A DNA stretch of 64,000 nt from Gemmatimonadota bacterium (GCA_022571515.1 JACZXQ010000019.1:1-64000); one strand, 5' to 3'. Positions 16,846 to 24,482 are shown, counted from the stretch's first letter. Made by a program: numbers and translations. The notes: a model not told the origin generated them from the sequence alone.

Positions 16846-17867
16846 AAGCTGCCGTCTTTCATGGGCCCGACGTGGGCATCAAGCTGGAGGAAGTGCCCAC
16901 CCCGAAGCCCAAACGGGGACAGATCCTCGTCCGCGTGGCGGGCTGCGGCGTCTGTCACACCGACCTCCACTACGTGGACCACGGCACGCCGACGTTCAAG
17001 CCACCGCCGCTCACGCTGGGACACGAGATCGCGGGCACCGTGGAGAAGGTGGGCAAGCGCGTAGAGGGCTTCGAGGCGGGTGACCGTGTGCTGCTCGCGG
17101 CGGTACAGTCGTGTGGGCACTGCGACGCATGCCGGGTGGGTCGCGAGAACGTGTGCTCCGCGAGTGTCATGCTGGGCAACAATGTCGACGGTGGCTTCGC
17201 CGAGTACGTCGTCGCCCCGGCCAAGGACGCTTACTCGTTGCCGAGCTCCATACCCCTGGTCGAAGGTGCGATCATCGCCGACGCGGTCACCACACCGTAT
17301 CATGCGGTCGTCATTCGGGCGCGAGTGCAGCCCGGAGACTGGGTGGTCGTGGTCGGGTGCGGTGGTGTCGGGCTCAACGTGGTGCAGATAGCGGCCGCGC
17401 TCGGAGCCCGGGTCATCGCTGTGGATCTGATCGACTCGAAGCTGGAGTGGGCCATGAAACTGGGGGCGGTGGCCACCGTCAACTCCTCCCGGGTGGAACG
17501 CCTGGACAAGGAGGTCCGCCGTCTCACGGACGGCCAGGGCGCGCACGTGGGGTTCGAGGTGGTGGGGAAGCCCGCCACGCAGGAGCAAGCTCTGTCCTGC
17601 CTGCGAACGGGCGGCCGCCTGGTGATGGTCGGCTACAGCCCGGACGTCATGTCTCTCAATGCGGGGCGTGTCATGTTCCGAGAATTAGAGGTCGTGGGGT
17701 CGCTCGGATGCAGGCCCGTCGACTACCCGCGCGTCATCGAGCTCGTCCGGCAAGGACGGGTGAAGATCGAAGAGCTGGTGACGCACCGCTTCCCGCTCGA
17801 GGAGATCGAAGCGGCGTTCGAGACGGTGCGCTCGGGTCAGGCCATTCGAGCGGTGGTGACGCCATGA
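16842..17867 (+). CDS. had: Zinc-type alcohol dehydrogenase, probable 6-hydroxycyclohex-1-ene-1-carbonyl-CoA dehydrogenase
   Basis: A 341-residue MDR dehydrogenase. Catalytic-zinc residues are in GCGVCHTDLHYVD and LGHEIAGTVEKVG. Structural zinc cysteines are in QSCGHCDACRVGRENVC, and the NAD-binding Rossmann motif is VVGCGGVGLNVVQ followed by an Asp (VDLID), which suggests NAD rather than NADP. In the pathway Had oxidises the alcohol made by Dch to the 6-oxo compound cleaved by Oah. It is slightly shorter than known Had (about 368). The assignment comes from the operon; sequence alone says only MDR alcohol dehydrogenase. GTG 16842 has AAGGAG upstream. Confidence 0.78.
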   Translation: MKAAVFHGPDVGIKLEEVPTPKPKRGQILVRVAGCGVCHTDLHYVDHGTPTFKPPPLTLGHEIAGTVEKVGKRVEGFEAGDRVLLAAVQSCGHCDACRVGRENVCSASVMLGNNVDGGFAEYVVAPAKDAYSLPSSIPLVEGAIIADAVTTPYHAVVIRARVQPGDWVVVVGCGGVGLNVVQIAAALGARVIAVDLIDSKLEWAMKLGAVATVNSSRVERLDKEVRRLTDGQGAHVGFEVVGKPATQEQALSCLRTGGRLVMVGYSPDVMSLNAGRVMFRELEVVGSLGCRPVDYPRVIELVRQGRVKIEELVTHRFPLEEIEAAFETVRSGQAIRAVVTP

Positions 17868-18853
17868 CAGCGGGGCACGCCGACAGCGCTACGGTCGGAG
17901 CAGGGCAGGCGCTCTGGACGGTGGCGCAGGGGATGGGGGTCGTCCTGACGGTCGCCTTACTCGCTGGGCTCTGGTGGGCGCCCACGCAGACGCTCGCCGT
18001 GCTGTGGAACGCGGTCATTCCGCTCCTCCCGGCGGTGTTTCTGGTCAACCCGGCGATCTGGAGGAACGTGTGCCCCCTGGCCACGTTCAACATGCTGACA
18101 GCGCCCTTCGGCCGTCAGCGGAAGCTCGAGGCCGAGGGCGCGCGCTGGTTCGGTGTGGTGGGTATCGTGCTGCTGGTCGTGATGGTACCCGCACGCCGTT
18201 TCCTGTTCAACGTGCACGGCCCGACGCTGGCGATCACGATCGTCGCCGTGGCTGTGTTGGCTCTGCTCCTGGGACTCGGTTTTGCCACCAAGGCGGGGTT
18301 CTGCAACGCGCTTTGCCCGGTGCTGCCGGTGGAGAAACTCTACGGGCAGCGTCCCCTGCTCAACGTGGGCAATCCACGATGCAGGCCCTGCAACCTGTGC
18401 ACGCGTTTGGGCTGCCAGGATCTCACGCCGGAAAAGGCGGTCGGGGCCGCGCTCGGCTCGTACAAGAACTCGAGCGGGTGGTTGGTCACTCCCTACGGGG
18501 CGTTCGCGGCCGCTTTCCCTGGGTTCATCGTCGGCTACTACACGACCACCGACGGGATCCTGGCCACGGCGCCCGACGTCTACCTGCACGTGGCGCTCTA
18601 CTCGGCCATCAGCTACCTGATCGCGGTAGCGGTGGTCCTGGTGGGCCGCTTCGCCGCCGAACTGTCTACGCTGCTCCTCGCGGGAGTCGCCGCGGGCCTC
18701 TACTACTGGTTCGTCGCACCCGCGATCGCCACGGCCCTCGTGCTGCCCGCATGGTGGGTGATCGGAGTCAGGGTGGCGAGCCTCACGCTGGTTGCGTTCT
18801 GGCTCATGCGAGCGACGCGTCGACAGCCCCCCCCGGTCGAGGTCGCCGCCTAG
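17864..18853 (+). CDS. NapH/CcoG-like membrane protein with cysteine clusters
   Basis: A 329-residue membrane protein with eight or so hydrophobic helices. Cytoplasmic-side cysteine motifs are NPAIWRNVCPLATFN, KAGFCNALCPVLPVEKLYG and RCRPCNLCTRLGCQ. The last resembles a 4Fe-4S site, and the C-x-x-x-C-P pairs are characteristic of NapH/NosR/RdxA-type electron-transfer proteins. The operon has no ferredoxin or ferredoxin reductase, so this protein could draw electrons from the quinone pool or proton motive force towards the reductase. That link is inferred from position. ATGA overlap with had; the stop shares one base with the next GTG. Confidence 0.75.
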   Translation: MTAGHADSATVGAGQALWTVAQGMGVVLTVALLAGLWWAPTQTLAVLWNAVIPLLPAVFLVNPAIWRNVCPLATFNMLTAPFGRQRKLEAEGARWFGVVGIVLLVVMVPARRFLFNVHGPTLAITIVAVAVLALLLGLGFATKAGFCNALCPVLPVEKLYGQRPLLNVGNPRCRPCNLCTRLGCQDLTPEKAVGAALGSYKNSSGWLVTPYGAFAAAFPGFIVGYYTTTDGILATAPDVYLHVALYSAISYLIAVAVVLVGRFAAELSTLLLAGVAAGLYYWFVAPAIATALVLPAWWVIGVRVASLTLVAFWLMRATRRQPPPVEVAA

Positions 18854-20274
18854 TGCCTCCTTCAGTCGCGAAGAGGCGCACGATTATCGAGCCGTTCAAG
18901 ATCAAGGTCGTCGAGCCGATCCGCATGACGACCAGGGAGGAGCGGATAGGCTACCTGGAACGGTGCGGATACAACGTGTTCTCGCTGCCCGCGGACGAGG
19001 TCCTCATCGACTTTCTCACCGACAGCGGTACGTCGGCCATGAGCGCCGAGCAGTGGGCTGCCGTGATGCGTGGTGACGAGTCCTATGCGGGCAGTAGGTC
19101 GTACTATCGCTTCCGCGACACGGTCAAGTCGATCTTCGGGCTCCGTCACATCATCCCGACCCATCAGGGCCGGGCCGCCGAGCGCATCCTTTTCTCCACA
19201 GTGTGTCGCACCGGCGATGTGGTGCCCAACAACACGCACTTCGACACGACGCGCGCGAACATCGAGGCGACGGGCGCCAGAGCGGTGGACCTGCCGATCC
19301 CTGAGGGCCTCGTGCCGTCGCACAGGCACCCGTTCAAGGGCAACATGGATGTCGAGCGGCTCGGGGCGCTCATCGAGGAAGAGGGCGCCGACCGCATTCC
19401 GTTGGTGATGCTCACGGTGACAAACAACACGGGCGGAGGCCAGCCCGTGTCGATGGAGAACATCCGGGCGGTTGCCGAGGTGTGCCGGGCCCACGAGATC
19501 CCCCTCTATATCGACGCCTGCCGGTTCGCCGAGAACGCCTACTTCATCAAGCTGCGGGAGGACGGCTACGATGACGTTCCGGTGCGAGAGATCGTAAGAG
19601 AGATGTTCTCCCATGCCGACGGCTGCACCATGTCGGCCAAGAAAGACGGCCTGTCCAACATCGGCGGCTTCCTCGCCACCAACGACGAGGCCCTGGCCGA
19701 GCGTGAGCGGGACCTTCTGATCCTGACCGAGGGGTTTCCCACGTACGGTGGGCTTGCGGGCCGTGATCTGGAGGCCACCGCGGTGGGCCTGGAGGAGGTG
19801 CTCGAGGAGGACTACCTGGAGTACCGTCTGGCCTCGGTGCGGTATTTGGGAGAGCACATTTCGTCTTACGGCGTCCCCATCATGCAGCCACCCGGCGGCC
19901 ACGCCATCTACATCGACGCGCAGGCCTTCCTGCCGCACCTGACCCCCCTCGATCTGCCGGGCCAGGCCTTGGTCGCCGAGCTCTTCGTGGAGGGCGGGGT
20001 GAGGAGCGTCGAGATCGGCACGGTCATGTTCGGCCACCGGGATCCAGACAGCGGCGAAGAGATCGCCGCTTCCATGGAACTCGTGCGTCTGGCGATTCCG
20101 AGGCGTGTCTACACACAGAGCCACGTGGACTACGTCGTGGAAGTCATCCGGGCAGTGTGGGAGCGCCGGGCGTCGATCGGCGGCTTCCGCTTCACGTTCC
20201 AGGCGCCGGCGCTCCGCCACTTCACGGCTCGCTTCGAGCCTCTCTATCCGTTCAGCCAGGAGGGTGGCGAATGA
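18853..20274 (+). CDS. Tryptophanase / tyrosine phenol-lyase family beta-eliminating lyase
   Basis: A 473-residue PLP enzyme aligning along the whole TnaA/TPL family. The PLP lysine is in CTMSAKKDGLSNIGGF; other signatures are HFDTTRANIEATGA, YIDACRFAENAYFIK, EGFPTYGGLAGRDLEA, VRLAIPRRVYTQSHVD and LRHFTARFEPLY. Members cleave tryptophan to indole or tyrosine to phenol, each with pyruvate and ammonia. NIGGF and GGLAGRD look TPL-like, while RSVEIGTVMFG looks tryptophanase-like, so substrate is open. In this operon a tyrosine-to-phenol step would feed an aromatic route ending in benzoyl-CoA. GTG 18853 overlaps the previous stop by one base. Confidence 0.88.
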   Translation: MPPSVAKRRTIIEPFKIKVVEPIRMTTREERIGYLERCGYNVFSLPADEVLIDFLTDSGTSAMSAEQWAAVMRGDESYAGSRSYYRFRDTVKSIFGLRHIIPTHQGRAAERILFSTVCRTGDVVPNNTHFDTTRANIEATGARAVDLPIPEGLVPSHRHPFKGNMDVERLGALIEEEGADRIPLVMLTVTNNTGGGQPVSMENIRAVAEVCRAHEIPLYIDACRFAENAYFIKLREDGYDDVPVREIVREMFSHADGCTMSAKKDGLSNIGGFLATNDEALAERERDLLILTEGFPTYGGLAGRDLEATAVGLEEVLEEDYLEYRLASVRYLGEHISSYGVPIMQPPGGHAIYIDAQAFLPHLTPLDLPGQALVAELFVEGGVRSVEIGTVMFGHRDPDSGEEIAASMELVRLAIPRRVYTQSHVDYVVEVIRAVWERRASIGGFRFTFQAPALRHFTARFEPLYPFSQEGGE

Positions 20275-20834
20275 CGCCACCCGACGGAGCCACGGCCGTC
20301 CTTCGTGAGGAGCATCGGTTGATTCTCGCGGTGGCCGGCGTGCTCGAGCAGCTGCTGGATGCCCAGACCGATGGCGAGCCGCTCGACATCGATGCGGTCG
20401 AGTCATGCTCGACCTTCTTTCGGCTCTTCGCCGATGCGTGTCATCATGGGAAGGAAGAGGACCTGCTCTTCACGGAACTGGAGAACCATGGTCTGTCGAG
20501 GTCCGTGGGACCGCTTGCCGTGATGCTCGACGAGCACCGGCAGGGCAGGGAGCTGGTGGGTGGCATGGCCGCGGCGTTGGATGGCGCGCGGGAGGGCGAT
20601 GATGGGGCCTTGCGCAAGCTCACGAGGTCGGGCCGAGGTTACATCGACCTGATACGCGGGCACATCCTCAAAGAGGACAACGTGCTCTTCGACATGGCCG
20701 ACAACATGGTGACCGGCCCTGCATGCGAGCGGCTCTGTGACGCGTACGACAGCGCTTGTGAGCGCGAGTTCGACGGCTGCACGAAGGCACAGCTGGAAGG
20801 AATCGCCGCAGACCTGCTAGAGCGATTCGCCTGA
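20271..20834 (+). CDS. Hemerythrin-like di-iron protein
   Basis: A 187-residue HHE-domain protein predicted to be a four-helix bundle. Iron-ligand positions are visible in LREEHRLILAV, ACHHGKEEDLLF, MLDEHRQGREL and RGHILKEDNVLF. It closes the operon (ATGA overlap with the lyase gene). Hemerythrins bind O2 or NO reversibly. Next to an oxygen-sensitive reductase, an oxygen-buffering or sensing role is plausible but not shown. The last 18 bases overlap a convergent oxidase remnant. Confidence 0.85.
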   Translation: MTPPDGATAVLREEHRLILAVAGVLEQLLDAQTDGEPLDIDAVESCSTFFRLFADACHHGKEEDLLFTELENHGLSRSVGPLAVMLDEHRQGRELVGGMAAALDGAREGDDGALRKLTRSGRGYIDLIRGHILKEDNVLFDMADNMVTGPACERLCDAYDSACEREFDGCTKAQLEGIAADLLERFA

Positions 20835-21050
20835 GGGGTCCACCTTCACCACCAGCATGATGACCGTGAGGGTCAGGAGGACGACCCAGATCTTCCAATA
20901 GGTGCCGCACTCGACGTCGCCGGCGATCGCCGTGAGGATCACGTAACGGGTGGCCTTCTTGAGGTCACCGCGGTGGGCGCCGCCGCCGGCCGTGGCGATC
21001 GTGGCGCTCGACGTGATGAGCACGAACGTCATGAGCGCGATGAGCGGCAT
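20817..21050 (-). pseudogene. Chimeric remnant of cytochrome c oxidase subunits III and IV
   Basis: A 77-residue frame. Residues 1-43 (MPLIALMTFVLITSSATIATA, AHRGDLKKATRYVILTAIAG) resemble an internal part of heme-copper oxidase subunit III. Residues 48-70 (TYWKIWVVLLTLTVIML) resemble the start of the small subunit IV. The junction reads GDVECG. A deletion joining adjacent ctaE and ctaF-type genes would produce this. It is probably non-functional, though it could encode a two-helix membrane peptide. Confidence 0.5.
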
Positions 21051-21055
21051 GACGA

Positions 21056-21217
21056 ATGAGACTCAAGTACGGCCTCGGGTTTTCAACCAAGGAGCTCTCG
21101 GAGCGATTTGGCGTGTCCGGGGCCACCCTGCGAAAGAGGTGTGAACGCGCACGCAGGCGTTTGAACGAGAACGTGGTGTCGGACGGTAGGGGTCCTGCTT
21201 CTTCGGCCGACGCCTAG
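21056..21217 (+). pseudogene. Isolated sigma-70 region 4 fragment
   Basis: A 53-residue frame begins MRLKYGLGFSTKELSERFGV and continues SGATLRKRCERARRRL. This is a clean sigma region 4 helix-turn-helix, the part that reads the -35 box, ending with a short tail. A stop lies just upstream in frame, so region 2 is absent. It may be the tail of a lost ECF sigma gene or a stand-alone DNA-binding peptide. The sigma gene at 5792 lacks exactly this part, though nothing shows they were once one gene. Confidence 0.6.
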
Positions 21218-21296
21218 TTTCGGAAGATTTCCGGGTGGGGAGATCCCCCACTGGACCGGCAGGCGCTTCCTTATAGCCTCGCTCGGCGGGTTTCCT

Positions 21297-21311
21297 TATG
21301 ATCAAATCATA
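21297..21311. promoter_or_regulatory. Small palindrome upstream of the DUF411 gene
   Basis: TATGATCAAATCATA has perfect 6-base arms around CAA and ends 30 bases before the ATG at 21341. It is AT-rich within GC-rich DNA and could be a regulator site. No matching regulator is identified. Confidence 0.3.
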
Positions 21312-21340
21312 CGAGGACCATAGAGTATGGAGATGAATAG

Positions 21341-21808
21341 ATGATGAAGAATCGCTTCCTCGCGATGTTGGGCGGCGTGACGGTCGTGCTGGTTGGAGCC
21401 TTGGTGTTCTGGCCGGCCCAACCCGCCTCGGCCAAGCCGACGATTACCGTGTACAAGACCGCGACCTGTGGATGCTGCGAGGGCTGGATCGAGCATCTCA
21501 GGAAGGAGGGCTACGAGGTGATCGCCGAGGATGTGGACAACCTCGCGGCCATCAAGACCGAGCTCGGCGTGGGGCCGCACCTGTCCTCATGCCACACGGC
21601 GCTGATCGACGGATACATCGTGGAAGGGCATGTGCCCGCGGAGGACATCGACCGCCTGCTGGCCGAGCGGCCCGAGATCGCGGGGCTCAGCGCACCCGGC
21701 ATGCCGGCCGGCTCGCCGGGCATGAAGGTCCCTGGGCGTCCAGCCGACCCCTTCGACGTGCTCGCGTTCGACCATCTCGGCAAGACGACGGTCTACGCCA
21801 AACACTGA
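21341..21808 (+). CDS. DUF411 exported metal-binding protein
   Basis: A 155-residue protein with a signal sequence (residues 1-31, ending QPASA) and a thioredoxin-like DUF411 domain. YKTATCGCCEGWIEHL carries the C-x-C-C motif, and SSCHTALIDGYIVEGHVPAEDI the second cysteine and metal-binding histidines. DUF411 proteins occur in copper and other heavy-metal resistance clusters and are thought to bind the metal in the periplasm. The gene stands alone between remnants, so its partners are not visible here. Confidence 0.88.
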   Translation: MMKNRFLAMLGGVTVVLVGALVFWPAQPASAKPTITVYKTATCGCCEGWIEHLRKEGYEVIAEDVDNLAAIKTELGVGPHLSSCHTALIDGYIVEGHVPAEDIDRLLAERPEIAGLSAPGMPAGSPGMKVPGRPADPFDVLAFDHLGKTTVYAKH

Positions 21809-21830
21809 TCCGGGCTGAGTGGGGAGAGGC

Positions 21831-22466
21831 TCAGCCGCTCGCCGCTCCGTCCGCGAGGTGGGCGTGCAGCCTGATAATGCGCGCGAGGTCGATGTCGCCC
21901 ACCTGCTCCTGTGACAGGAGGACCGTGTAGGCGGCCAACTCGGCCAGCTCCATTCGGTTCACGGCGTCGTCCAGGTCACCACCGACCGAGACGGCGCCGT
22001 GGTTCTTCAGCAGGATCACACCGGCGCCTTCGGCCACGGCGCCGCCGGTGGCCCTCCCCAACCGTTCGCTTCCGCTCGGCGCGAAGTCGAGTAGCACGAC
22101 CGACCCCACGGCCAGCTCGAGCTCGGGGAGGGTGGAGGTGATGTCCAGGCCGCGGATTCCGATTGCAGTGAGCGCGGGGGCGTGCGTGTGGACGACCGCT
22201 CCGACCTCATCGCTTGCCACGTAACATGCTCGGTGGAAGGGCAACTCGGTGCTGGCCTGAGTCGTCTCACCGTGATCGTGACCCTTCAGGGGCAGCGTCA
22301 CCATGTCCCGGGGCCGGAGTTGGCCTTTGTTCGTGCCACGTGGGGTGATCAGCAGCCGATCCTCATCCAGGCGCACGGAGAGATTGCCTGCCAGCCCCGC
22401 GATGAGTCCGTGCTCGTGGAGTCGGCGCCCCGCACGGCAGAGATCCTCGGCCAGTGGTCGAGTCAT
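21831..22466 (-). CDS. Class II (zinc) aldolase, probable 5-deoxyribulose/methylthioribulose-1-phosphate aldolase
   Basis: A 211-residue class II aldolase/adducin-family protein of L-fuculose-phosphate aldolase type. Phosphate-site AGNLSVRL and TPRGTNKGQL, catalytic Glu in STELPFH, and zinc histidines in VVHTHAPALTAI and LKNHGAVSVGG are present. Its start overlaps the mtnA stop by four bases. That pairing is the core of the DHAP shunt, in which 5-methylthioribose- or 5-deoxyribose-1-phosphate is isomerised by MtnA and split to DHAP plus an aldehyde. The phosphorylase or kinase that makes the substrate is not in the window. The specific substrate is inferred from mtnA. Confidence 0.82.
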   Translation of the reverse strand: MTRPLAEDLCRAGRRLHEHGLIAGLAGNLSVRLDEDRLLITPRGTNKGQLRPRDMVTLPLKGHDHGETTQASTELPFHRACYVASDEVGAVVHTHAPALTAIGIRGLDITSTLPELELAVGSVVLLDFAPSGSERLGRATGGAVAEGAGVILLKNHGAVSVGGDLDDAVNRMELAELAAYTVLLSQEQVGDIDLARIIRLHAHLADGAASG

Positions 22467-23551
22467 TGCTCTGGCACGGCTGCCGCCAGCGCCGCGGCGA
22501 GCGAACCCTCGAACGGCGCCCGCGCGACGCCGTGCTCCGTAATGATTCCAGCCAGAAGCTCACCGGGAGTCACATCGAAGGCAGGGCTCCACACGGACGC
22601 ATCCGCCGGCGCGGTGAGCCTCCCGAACCCGCGGCGCACCTCGTCGGGATCACGCTCCTCGATCGGGATATCGGCGCCGGTCGGGGTGGAGGGGTCGATC
22701 GTCGAGGTTGGGGCCAGCACGTAGATCGGCACACCGTGATGTTTGGCCAGGACCGCCAGGCCGTACGTGCCGACCTTGTTGGCTACGTCACCGTTCGCGG
22801 CGATCCGGTCGGCGCCCACCAGTACCACGTCGGGCGGGTCGTGCGCGAAGAGCGCGGCGGCCGTGTTGTCCGAGATCACGGTGACGTCGATGCCCGCCGC
22901 GCCCAACTCCCAGGCGGTAAGGCGACTCCCCTGCAGGAGGGGCCTGGTTTCGTCGGCGAACACGCGCACGCGCCGGCCCTCCTCGTGCGCCAGATAGATG
23001 GGAGCCAGGGCGGTGCCGATTCCGCCGGTGGCCAGCGCGCCCGCGTTACAATGCGTGAGGACCGTCGCGCCGTTCGGGAGCAACTCCAGACCGTGCTCGC
23101 CGATCCGGCGGCACATCTCTCGGTCTTCGTCCCAGATGGCCTGGGCCTCCGCCCTGAGGGCGTCGGCCAGCTCGGATGCGGGACGGTGCGTGCCGCCGGC
23201 CGCCACCGCGCGCATACGCCCGAGCGCCCACCTCAGGTTGACCGCCGTGGGGCGCGTGACCTCTAGGCGGTCGCACCAACCCGTAACCCGGGTGGTCAGG
23301 TCGGGTGGGCTGTCTGAGTGGTCGGTCACTCCACGGGCCAGCGCCGCGACGCCTGTCGCGGCGGTGATGCCGATCAAGGGAGCCCCGCGGACCCTCAGAG
23401 ACCGAATGGCCTCGTCGATCTCCTCCACCGTGCGCAATTCACGATCCACGACCCGTCCGGGTAGTTCCGTCTGATCGAGGATGACGAGGCCCCGCCCGTC
23501 TGCCGACCAACGGAGAGGGGTTGGGTGTCGCAATGTGTGTGGATCGGTCAT
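22463..23551 (-). CDS. mtnA: S-methyl-5-thioribose-1-phosphate isomerase
   Basis: A 362-residue MtnA/eIF2B-like isomerase. Diagnostic segments are VRGAPLIGITAATG, the catalytic Cys in LTHCNAGALATGG, the catalytic Asp in VGADRIAANGDVANKVG, and AVLAKHHGVPIYV. It converts the aldose MTR-1-P (or deoxyribose-1-P) to the ketose. ATG 23551 gives normal family length; the open frame further upstream lacks homology. It is coupled to the class II aldolase, and with no mtnB, C or D genes nearby this suggests salvage to DHAP rather than methionine. Confidence 0.93.
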   Translation of the reverse strand: MTDPHTLRHPTPLRWSADGRGLVILDQTELPGRVVDRELRTVEEIDEAIRSLRVRGAPLIGITAATGVAALARGVTDHSDSPPDLTTRVTGWCDRLEVTRPTAVNLRWALGRMRAVAAGGTHRPASELADALRAEAQAIWDEDREMCRRIGEHGLELLPNGATVLTHCNAGALATGGIGTALAPIYLAHEEGRRVRVFADETRPLLQGSRLTAWELGAAGIDVTVISDNTAAALFAHDPPDVVLVGADRIAANGDVANKVGTYGLAVLAKHHGVPIYVLAPTSTIDPSTPTGADIPIEERDPDEVRRGFGRLTAPADASVWSPAFDVTPGELLAGIITEHGVARAPFEGSLAAALAAAVPEQ

Positions 23552-23677
23552 GCCAAAAGATAGGGCCGTGCCCGATTGAGAGCATGAAACCCTCTGAACT
23601 TCGGGTGGCCTGGGGCGTACGCAGTGGGAGCTTGAACCGACTCGTCGCATCGCCCAAACTGACCTTCAGGCGCCCAC

Positions 23678-24079
23678 ATGACCGCTGCCATCGACTTCTT
23701 CCGCTGTATCCTCCGGCTGCCCGCTCCCTGGATCCTATGGGTCGCCATGCTCATGGCGGCCAACGGGATCGTCTCCCTCTTCTACATCACGACGCCGGAG
23801 GCCCAGATCACGCTGGCTGCCATGATGTTGGGCGCAATGATCCAGATGACCATGTACGCCAGGATGGGCTTCGTGCGGTTGTTGGGCGTCGGCCACATCC
23901 CGTGGCTGTTCCTGGTTCCGTGGCTATGGCTTCGCTTGGATGCCGTGCCGACGGACGGCACGTTCAGGAACTGGATGCTCGCCGTCATCGTCCTGAACAG
24001 CATCTCGCTGCTGATCGACATCGCGGACGTGGCGCGCTACGCGACGGGCGATAGGGCTCCGCAGATCACCTTGTCGTGA
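23678..24079 (+). CDS. Small four-helix membrane protein, unknown function
   Basis: A 133-residue protein with four hydrophobic segments, around residues 15-35 (PWILWVAMLMAANGIVSLF), 43-62, 70-85 (IPWLFLVPWLWL) and 98-118, and short polar links. No signal peptide or catalytic motif is visible. The many Met and aromatic residues fit a small integral membrane protein found in environmental bacteria. The gene stands between divergent mtnA and a convergent dksA-type gene. Confidence 0.65.
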   Translation: MTAAIDFFRCILRLPAPWILWVAMLMAANGIVSLFYITTPEAQITLAAMMLGAMIQMTMYARMGFVRLLGVGHIPWLFLVPWLWLRLDAVPTDGTFRNWMLAVIVLNSISLLIDIADVARYATGDRAPQITLS

Positions 24080-24115
24080 AGTAGGCGTCGCGTCCGGCCG
24101 GGCGCACTAGGTGAC

Positions 24116-24463
24116 CTAGAAGGCGCAGCGCGCGCACTCGCGCGACTCGGGGAAGACCGAGAGCCGGCCGAAGGAGACGGGCCCGCCGCACTTTAAGCAC
24201 AGGCCGTAGGTGCCTTGCTCGATGCGCTTCAGCGCGTCGACGAGCAGAGCCAGCTTCACGGCCTCGCGCTCCTTGAGGCTCTTGGCCATGCTCTGGTTCT
24301 GAAGCGAGTTCATGCGCGACAGCCGGCCCACGGCCGTTTGATCGAGCTCGACAACCTCGCTCGCCTGTTCGGTCGCGTCCATGCTCCGCTCCAGGCGGAG
24401 CAACTCGCTCATGAGGTCCTCCTTGAGAACCTCGATCTGCTTGGGTGTGAGCTGTTTGGGCAT
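24116..24463 (-). CDS. DksA/TraR-type zinc-finger protein
   Basis: A 115-residue protein with an N-terminal coiled-coil-like region (LTPKQIEVLKEDLMSELLRL), the DksA-family segment LDQTAVGRLSRMNSLQNQ, and a four-cysteine zinc finger (LCLKCGGPVSFGRL and ECARC). Such proteins enter the RNA polymerase secondary channel and tune transcription, often with ppGpp. The acidic tip typical of DksA is not clearly present, so it may be a TraR/YbiI-type relative. ATG 24463 starts MPKQLTPKQ; an in-frame start at 24496 would overlap the upstream gene. Confidence 0.85.
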   Translation of the reverse strand: MPKQLTPKQIEVLKEDLMSELLRLERSMDATEQASEVVELDQTAVGRLSRMNSLQNQSMAKSLKEREAVKLALLVDALKRIEQGTYGLCLKCGGPVSFGRLSVFPESRECARCAF

Positions 24464-24482
24464 GGTATGCAGGCGGAGGCGG

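Noticed and set aside
17974-18852. Upstream extension of the tryptophanase frame across the NapH-like gene
   Set aside because: The extension is Arg/Gly-rich noise; the GTG at 18853, coupled to the preceding stop, gives normal family length.
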